Source of the DNA: Amoebidium appalachense
Lineage: Eukaryota; Ichthyosporea
Assembly (NCBI GenBank): GCA_963693365.1
Contig: CAVNZM010000002.1
Location: forward strand, 4,960,001-5,024,000
Reading direction: 5' to 3'
DNA length: 64,000 bases
Shown piece after piece: positions 52,125-64,000 of this stretch; position 1 is the first letter of the stretch; each line of letters begins with the position of its first letter. Position numbers and translations under genes: made by a program. The notes under the pieces were generated by a model. The model had not been told where the DNA came from. It searched no databases and was given only the letters and a program-made list of their open reading frames with translations.

Positions 52125-54300
52125 CTAGCTAAGTCCTAGGCAAATAGTTAATGTTGTATAGGGCCACCTAGTAGCTGTCCTTCGTGTGGTATTCTCACGA
52201 GTGAGGCTGGTTCTCACTCCGCCATGCTGATGCCCTGCCGATGCATGACTATCCTGTTCCGTCCTAGTGCGTTGGTGCACATGTCGGCAACGTTGCTGTT
52301 GATGCTGCATGCAATAAACGAGTTCCACATCCCCATTCTCGATGCATTCTCTCATATGATGATGCTCGTCATCTATCAGCTCTGTTCTGTGTTGGAATGC
52401 AGGGTTGTTGGCTATCTCGATACACGCCCTGTTGTCGGCGTAAATGACCATGGGTTCCTTTGCGTTGTAACTTGGCCAAGACTTGCAGCAGATGTCTTAA
52501 CCACTTTACTTTCTTTAATGCTTGACACGTTGCCACATACTCTGCCTCTGTTGATGACAGTGTGACGGCTGTTTGTTGCTTGCTGCTCCAGCTAATGGCT
52601 ACGCCGTTGGCCTTGAAGATAAATCCACTTGTCGATCTCCTGTTGTCGACATTGCCGGCGTAGTCGCTGTCAGTGAATCCCACCACTGACAAATCGTTGC
52701 TGCTGCCTGCCCGGTAGGTGAAGCCGTAGCTGGCTGTTCCCTTTAGGTGACGGAGCAGATGTTTAAGTGCCTTCCAATGTTGTCTCCCTGGGTCGCTCGT
52801 GAACTTGACCAGTGCCCCCACTGCTTGGGCTATGTCTGGTCTTGTCTCCACCATCGCGTACATAACTGAGCCGATGACGCTGGCGTATGGCACTGCTCTC
52901 ATGTCGTTTCTCTCCTCCTCTGTTGCTGGCCATGGACACATGCTTCGACTTAGCACACATCCTTCCGGTAGAGGTGTTGACTTGGCTTGGCAATCTGTCA
53001 TTCCGTACCGTTGCAGCACATTCTTGATGTAGCTCTCTTGTGACAGTTTAATGTCACCGGTGGTTGGGTCACGGGCTGCTTGCACTCCGAGTAGTAGACG
53101 TGGTTCGCCGTTCACTTTGATGCTGGAGTACCTGCTGAGCTCTGCAACAAATTCGTCCACTAGCTGCTGATTTGTTACTGCTACTATCGTGTCGTCCACA
53201 TGTACTGCTACCGCCGTCTTACTGCCGTTATTCTCCTTGATGTAGATATACTGGTCGGAGCTGCACCTTGTGAAGCGACTGGCAATCATAGCCTCATTCA
53301 TCCTGATATCAAGTTCCATGCTCGTGCAGATTGCTTGTAGATCTCCTCGGTGATATCCCCGTTGGGTGAAGTTGTCTCGAGATTCATCTGCACTATTTTC
53401 AGTCTTTCCGCTGCTGCTATCGCCAACAGCAGCCTGAAGCTTGTAAATCTTGTCCCTGGGGCAAACGTTTGGGCATAGTCTATTCCCTCTTTCCACTCAT
53501 CTCCGTCCGGCCGAGCCAGTGCCTCCTGCACTGTGATGGGGTCGTTCTCGTCTGCCTGCTCTATGGCCAAGCAATCACTCTCTGCTCTGATGCCCTCAAT
53601 TCCCCCCACTCCTTGTCTGATTCGTCGTCTGCTGCGAATTCTGCAAAGGTGGGTACTTCGACGATCGTGTCGTCCGCGCTCTCACTGGCGCTGTCGTGGC
53701 CCCCGGCACTGGCATCCAGATTGGAATTCAGAATTGTGCAAGTCTTGCTACCGATTGGCTCCCTGGAATTCTGGATCTGCCGATCTCTGATTGGCTGCTT
53801 CTCCATGTCTTCTGCATACCGTCGTAGATCCTTCTGCTCGCCCTCTCGCTCGATGTCGGCGGTGATTATACTAACACTCTCGGACTTGGATATGGGCATA
53901 ACGGTGAGTTGGTATAGGCCGTCCTCCTCTATGCCCACCATCCTATCCACACCGGTGCTGTCCTAGACTGCACAAGTGCCGTTGCCTCTGATGCTCACGC
54001 AGAGGCCTCCCTTCCTGGCCTTTGAGTCCCAAACTCAGGCCGGGGTGAACAACACATTCTCCAAGGCGAAGACGTCTTCCTCTCCCTTGACACATGCAGT
54101 CAACGTGACACTGCCTATGCCTGATGCGAGGATGGTGCTCTCGGGTTACCCAAGATGATGTCCCGAGGTGTCATAGGGGGGAATGTCGAAAACCATTCCC
54201 TCCGACAGCACATGTGTGATGTTGCTCCACTGTCCAGGTACCATGTGCACTCCTCTGGTAAGGCTCTGTCCTTTGGCCTTGCCGTTCCCGGTGGGCCCAC
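52125..54300 (-). pseudogene. Copia pol remnant (protease, RT, RNase H; integrase missing)
   Basis: The protease keeps WYLDSGATSHMC (about 54250). EEDGLYQLTV, normally at the protease-integrase junction, is followed at once by an acidic linker and then RT motifs, so the integrase core is deleted. In RT, IDYAQTFAPG follows DGDEWKEG directly (internal deletion), and AVHVDDTIVAV keeps the catalytic DD. RNase H has GFTDSDYAGNVDNRRSTSG, LSSTEAEYVA, then YADNRACIEIANN in another frame. Frameshifts lie near 53300 and 52450. Several segments are missing relative to family members, consistent with a long-dead or deletion derivative. Confidence 0.85.
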
Positions 54301-55007
54301 TACTTGCTGCCACCGGCACCACCTAGACCACCACCCGGGCCATCTTAGGAAAAACCACAGTAGAGTCAGTCCTTTTTCTTTTCAAAAATTTGGCACCCAC
54401 GGAACACAACACTCCCCCCACCACCCCAAAATGCAAAAACACCACCATATACCCACCACCCGTAGAAAGAAAAGCATGGCTCCCCAAAAACCCAAGACAC
54501 CAACAAATACACCCCCCACACACACCCGGCCGGCCTGTTCTGACTGCCGGAACACACACAGACCCGGTGTGCCCTGTAAAACCCACCTTTTAGTCCACAA
54601 AAACATCGCCACAACATACGTACAACAACACATAATGTTAGGCAGCAACCCCCCACCACCACCACCACCGCACCCCATCATCCACCCATACCCACCGTAA
54701 ACACTATACACAACACCTAGGACTTCCCAAAACTGTAGATCGACCAATGAGAGCCCTCGGTTGACGTTTATTGCTAGGTTTTGAATGGAGGGGAGGACTG
54801 GAGCCTCCTGCCGGCGTGGCTGGGGTAGTAGCCCTGGGCAAAGTGTGTACTTATAGTTAGGTTGTGAAGGATGGTTTAGCTAGCTGAACTCACAGATAGC
54901 ACCTTAACTAGTGTACTGTCGGTGCTGTGTGGTAGACGGTAGTTTCCCTAGAGGGCCTGAAAAGGCCCTCCGGGAACAAAACGTGATTAAAAAAATAAAA
55001 TAAAAAT
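54291..55007 (+). mobile_element. 717-bp A-tailed retroposon inserted in the copia element
   Basis: Flanked by a perfect 16-bp direct repeat, GGCCTTGCCGTTCCCG, at 54275-54290 and 55008-55023. Its plus-strand 3' end is AAAAAAATAAAATAAAAAT, abutting the second repeat. Long target duplications and an A-rich tail are hallmarks of target-primed LINE/SINE integration. The interior is A/C-rich, with a possible reading MAPQKPKTPTNTPPTHTRP. I recognise no tRNA, 5S or 7SL head. Confidence 0.7.
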
Positions 55008-55039
55008 GGCCTTGCCGTTCCCGCCATGAAGACCATCGG

Positions 55040-55735
55040 TTATCTATCGTAGTTATCGTTGCGCTGGGGCTGTAGCTTCTTGCCGTTGATGTGTCTCTTG
55101 GACCGGCACTCATTCGCTTTGTGGCCAATCTTGCCACATCTGTAGCACGTCAAGCTCTTGGGCTTGTCACTATCTTCCGCAGGCTGCCGTGGCTGCTGCG
55201 CCGGTTGACGGCTCCTTGCCAGCATGGCGTTTTTCGCCTGGTTCAGTTCTCTCTGCTTCTCGTGCGCCCGCAGTCTGGAGAGGACTCCTGCCATTGTCTG
55301 CTCTGATTTCGGCAGTGCACTGATCATCATGCAGATCTGGTCGTATCGAGGGTCTGACCGTACACCTTGCAGGAGCTGCTGCGCCACTAGCTCATCTGGC
55401 GCATACTCACGTTTTATCTCAGGCGCGTAGTTGCTGCGCGATACCCTCCAGCCTTGAAGCGAAATCTAACACCCTTCTCAGTGGGCTTAATCTTGGCCTG
55501 GCTGGATTCGGCTGTCAGCAGGCTTCAGTTCGCATCTGACTTTTCTGCGTTTTTCTCAGCTATCTTTTCCCAAAGGGCTTGGGGATCCCCAGCGTTGATA
55601 GCTGACATGAAGAGCATCACCTGTGTGTTGCTCAGCGCACCGACGATGTACAGTACCGTCCCCCTTCCCCCTTTGAACCCCCTGTTTCATTACCCATAAT
55701 TTCTCTTCGACTGTTTCGTGGTACAGCTGCAAGGT
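55040..55735 (-). pseudogene. Copia gag remnant with CCHC zinc knuckle
   Basis: The minus-strand frame 55387-55040 contains CYRCGKIGHKANEC (C-x2-C-x4-H-x4-C), preceded by helices around QICMMISALPKSEQTMAGVL. Further 5', MLFMSAINAGDPQALWEKIAEKNA fits copia capsid but is broken by stops and frame changes up to a poly-C run. Confidence 0.75.
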
Positions 55736-55756
55736 GATCAGCGTTCCTCCTTTCCC

Positions 55757-56634
55757 CCCCCCCCCCCCCCGTGCGTGCGCACACACACCCGTGCGTGCGT
55801 GTCGGGCTGTGCACGCGCGCGTGCGTGTGTGTGTCTGGGTGTGTGCACATGTGCGGGTGTGTGCGTGTCGGACTGTGCGTGTGTGCGCGCGTGTGTTAAA
55901 ACTTTGTGTTTGTGTATGTGTGTGACTGTATGTACACGTGTACACCGCGGCGTACACGTGCTTATTAGGGCTTGGAAGAAGCCCTTAAGCTTCAAGTGAA
56001 TGGGGGGGAGGGGGGGAAAGGAAGAGGCGGGGAGAGGAGGAGGTTGCAGGATCCTAGGAAACTTTGCACCAGCAAATAAACATCGACGACCGATCTTGTA
56101 ATCCGTGGACGTTTGTGTAAGTGAGGCCAAATGACCGCAATTCTTTAGTCATTTCGGCGCTAGATAACATCAACGGCGTTGCCTATATATTTATACCAAT
56201 CAACTTTTTTCTACCTCCATTTCTTTTTAGTTTTCTTTTTCCTTTCTTTTTTTCTTCAGTTTTCTGTTCTTCCATTTTTTTTGCAATTGGGAGGGGGGGG
56301 GAGGGGGGAGGGGAGGGGGGGGGGGGGGGGGGGGGGGGAGGGAGGGAAGTACGTATACCCGATTGCCATATACATGCGCATATGCATATGAGTACTGCAC
56401 ACGTACACACACCGGCCTCTCTGCATGTAATAATGCTGTGCAAAGGTGACAGCGTTCAAAAAGGAGCAAGGTTGTACGTGTGTTTTCCTGTGTGTGTGTA
56501 CATGTGTACGTGCGTGTTCGCACGCGTACCTCAGGTTAGGTGATTGTGAAAATGAGTGTGTGCTTGTGTGTGTGTGACAAGATGTGTGCACATGTTCACA
56601 TGCCGCCGGCGTTAGCACGTGTGTGGGGGGACTT

Positions 56635-56669
<35 letters not shown>

Positions 56670-56887
56670 AGACAGGCAGACAGACAGACACAGAGAGGGA
56701 GAGAGAGGCAACGGGAGAGAGACGGGGGGAGGGTGGGGGAGACTGAGAGGAAGAGAGAAAGAAGAGAAGAGAGGGGGTGGGTGGGAGGGGGGCTACGTGG
56801 GAGAGAGAGACTAGAGGTGGGAACCGGACGGGGGCCCACTTCGATCGAGTTGGGCTTAAGTGTGTGTGTGTGTGAACATGTGCGTGC

Positions 56888-56939
<52 letters not shown>

Positions 56940-57984
56940 GAGGGGGAGGGGGGGGGTTGTTAAGCTCGAACGACCGTGGGTGTAGCATTCGGCAAATACA
57001 CGATAATGCGTCTCAACTTATCATTCATTATAGCATCACCATGAAAATCACAGTAAGTACAGGCGTGGATATACATAAACTTCCATTGACACTATGTATT
57101 TGAGGAAAACCAGAGTGAAACGTTCATAATCACATATTTCCTGTCTCGTTGTTCGCAAACATGTACATTGACACTAGGTAACATCTGAGATTCAGAGCCT
57201 CAAAAATACCGGAAAAATCGACCAAAAATCCCTCTGACATCAGATATATTTTTATGTACAAACCGTCTACTATGTCCAAGTATATATTTTTGCTTCTAAT
57301 TTAGGGCATATGCCTGTTCACTCTTCACACATGCACGACATACATACTAACAGCCACTATAGCTCACATGCAAATAGCTACTCCAGGGAGACAGCAGTTT
57401 AACGGAAACAGAGAAACCAGAGACACACAAGTAAAACCCCCTACGGACCACCCTTGCATTCTCGTTCACATTCATCATCAGACGGGAAACACATCAACCG
57501 ACAGAAACTGTATCATGCGCAAATTATCAAACAGAAAGGTCCTAGAATCCCCCCCCCCCCCCCCCCCCTCCCCCCTCCCCCCCCCCCCCCCTCCCCCCCC
57601 CCCCCTCCCCCCCTCCCCCTCCCCCCCCCCCCCCCCCCCCCCCCCACACACACACCACCACCACCACCACCACCACACCCACAACCACACGCACACACAA
57701 AAAAAAAGAAAGAAAAATGAAAAGGGCAAATGAAAAAAGAAAAAAGGAAAGAAAGCCCCACCCATATTGTTTCCATGCATCTACAAAAAGCCACCATTCT
57801 TTCATAGAATTAATAAGCACCACCCACACGACACCAACACCATAAACATTTGAACACACACCTCACAAAATACTTAAAGCACCATATTCCTATCTACCAT
57901 TCTATCGTCTGGGAGGCGAGCCACATTGATGACATTTTTCTGTGCACGATCTTTCATGCAGCCACGTTTTCTTTAACGACTAAC
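55757..57984. other. Spacer between the copia element and the MITE
   Basis: GT/GC repeats (55771-55935), poly-G blocks (56293-56340, 56638-56668, 56902-56938), about 500 bp of unique AT-rich DNA (56970-57540), and about 95 bp of almost pure C (57550-57645) followed by CCA repeats. No exon supported. Confidence 0.5.
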
Positions 57985-58182
57985 GGTTCAAACCATACTA
58001 CGTACCAGGTCAGACTAGCAAAATTTAGCCGCCGCCGGCTAAGATTGCTATGGTATATGACGTCACACCAATCTACTACCATATTTAGTAGCAAATCGGT
58101 AAACGTCACATTCCATAGCAATCTTAGCCGGCGGCGGCTAAATTTTGCTAGTCTGACCGGGTACGTAGTCTGTTTTGAACCC
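57985..58182. mobile_element. MITE-like inverted-repeat element
   Basis: Two arms of about 78 bp (57985-58062 and 58103-58182) are near-perfect reverse complements. They start GGTTCAAA and contain GGTCAGACTAGCAAAATTTA and GCCGCCGCCGGCTAAGATTG. The loop is about 40 bp and also has a small palindrome (CTACTA/TAGTAG). No coding capacity. A target duplication could not be fixed. Confidence 0.75.
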
Positions 58183-58366
58183 TTTCTCCTTAAGCTTTGT
58201 TCCCATGTCGACATATCAATCTCGGGAGGTTGACACATTATAATGACGGCTGCTGATTGGTCAGAGACATCTCATGAACGTTGCTCCAAGTTTCTCGCCG
58301 CCCATCCGCCGAAAATGGTAAAAACGGAAATCGCCTTTGAACTCCGCAAGGATGTCGACACGCACA

Positions 58367-63581
<5,215 letters not shown>

Positions 63582-64000
63582 CTAGAAGGGGGGGGGGGGG
63601 GGGGGGGGGGAGGGGGGGTATGCGTTAGAGGGTTGGAAATATGGAGGAGACCACAAAGAGCAACAACAAAGCGCCACAAAAGTGAGAAACCCAAAATCAA
63701 GCAATTTAAGCGTGCAGGCAGAAGACACTTGAACAGAGCCAAAGGAGGGGGGGGGGGGAGGGGGGAGGGGGGGGGGGGGGAGGGGAGAGAGAGGGGGGGG
63801 GGGGGGTGGTTAGAATGTGAAACACGGCATGAAGTACAAACAAAGCCAGAGGGGGGGGGGGGGAGGGGGGGGGGGGGGGGGGGAGGGGGAGGGGAGAGAG
63901 AGAGAGGGGAGGGGGGGGGGGGGGGGGGGGGGTAGAATGTGGAACACGGCATGAAGTACAAATACACAATGAGAAAGACGGTACATGACACAGGCATAAG
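63582..64000 (+). repeat. Poly-G runs and fragments of two dispersed repeat families
   Basis: 63625-63745 is the second family (GCGTTAGAGGGTTGGAAATA to AAGACACTTGAACAGAGCC), related to 10321-10415, 13670-13735 and 24290-24365. 63812-63850 and 63932-64000 begin TTAGAATGTGAAACACGGCA and TAGAATGTGGAACACGGCAT after G runs, two more poly-G-headed copies. The upstream exons of the DUF1336 gene were not found here. Confidence 0.7.

Larger units (their letters stand above)
51661..55756 (-). mobile_element. Decayed Ty1/copia LTR retrotransposon, 5'-truncated
   Basis: On the minus strand: gag remains (about 55735-55040), protease (about 54240), reverse transcriptase and RNase H (53610-52125), then a 3' LTR at 51960-51661 that starts TGTCAGAATCC after the purine run AAATGGGGG, contains GGTATATAAG and ends CTACCA. 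No 5' LTR was found; the gag side ends at a poly-C run near 55757. Frameshifts, stops and missing domains show it is dead. It has itself been hit by an A-tailed retroposon. Confidence 0.82.

Overview
This window is nuclear DNA from an intron-rich eukaryote, most likely a protist or alga whose lineage I cannot fix. Genes are split into short exons with GT-AG introns. The domain mix (TMEM87/GOST, CDCA7-type zinc finger, a 7TM-RGS protein, EDR2/DUF1336, zinc half-clusters, HSL-type esterase) is neither bacterial nor obviously animal. Introns and spacers are packed with (GT)n, (GA)n and (CT)n microsatellites and dozens of poly-G or poly-C runs of 15-60 bases. Most long ORFs over these tracts (runs of VCVCV, HTHTH, PPPP, GGGG) are artefacts. 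I rebuilt gene models by hand from splice sites, reading phase and protein-family motifs.

Layout. 1-2757 (+): 3' exons of a TMEM87-like Golgi 7TM protein. 4372-13847 (-): a nine-exon CDCA7-like gene with an unusual SUMO-motif-rich middle. 15639-16310 (-): a weakly supported small gene. 16818-19197 (+): a two-exon, membrane-anchored HSL/AADAC-type esterase. 21088-26301 (-): a gene whose exons each carry half of a Zn2Cys6-like cluster, including one decayed exon duplicate. 28829-34013 (-): a four-exon 7TM-RGS gene with a small copia-type LTR element in intron 2. 35779-50183 (+): a Ty3/gypsy retrotransposon with identical 263-bp LTRs, carrying two nested LTR elements with clean 5-bp target duplications. 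One is about 3.6 kb with no recognisable pol. The other is a 663-bp TRIM whose two LTRs each contain a tRNA-like gene with A box, B box and T7 terminator. 51661-55756 (-): a decayed Ty1/copia element, itself hit by a 717-bp A-tailed retroposon with a 16-bp target duplication. 58367-63581 (-): the 3' exons of an EDR2/DUF1336 lipid-binding-domain gene.

The genes do not form a pathway. The main biological signals are the tRNA-bearing TRIM, the nested transposon history that can be read base by base, the CDCA7-like protein (linked in other eukaryotes to HELLS and DNA methylation), the 7TM-RGS fusion, the zinc half-cluster exon array, and a dispersed repeat family that starts at poly-G runs. All calls come from reading the sequence alone; no database search was run.
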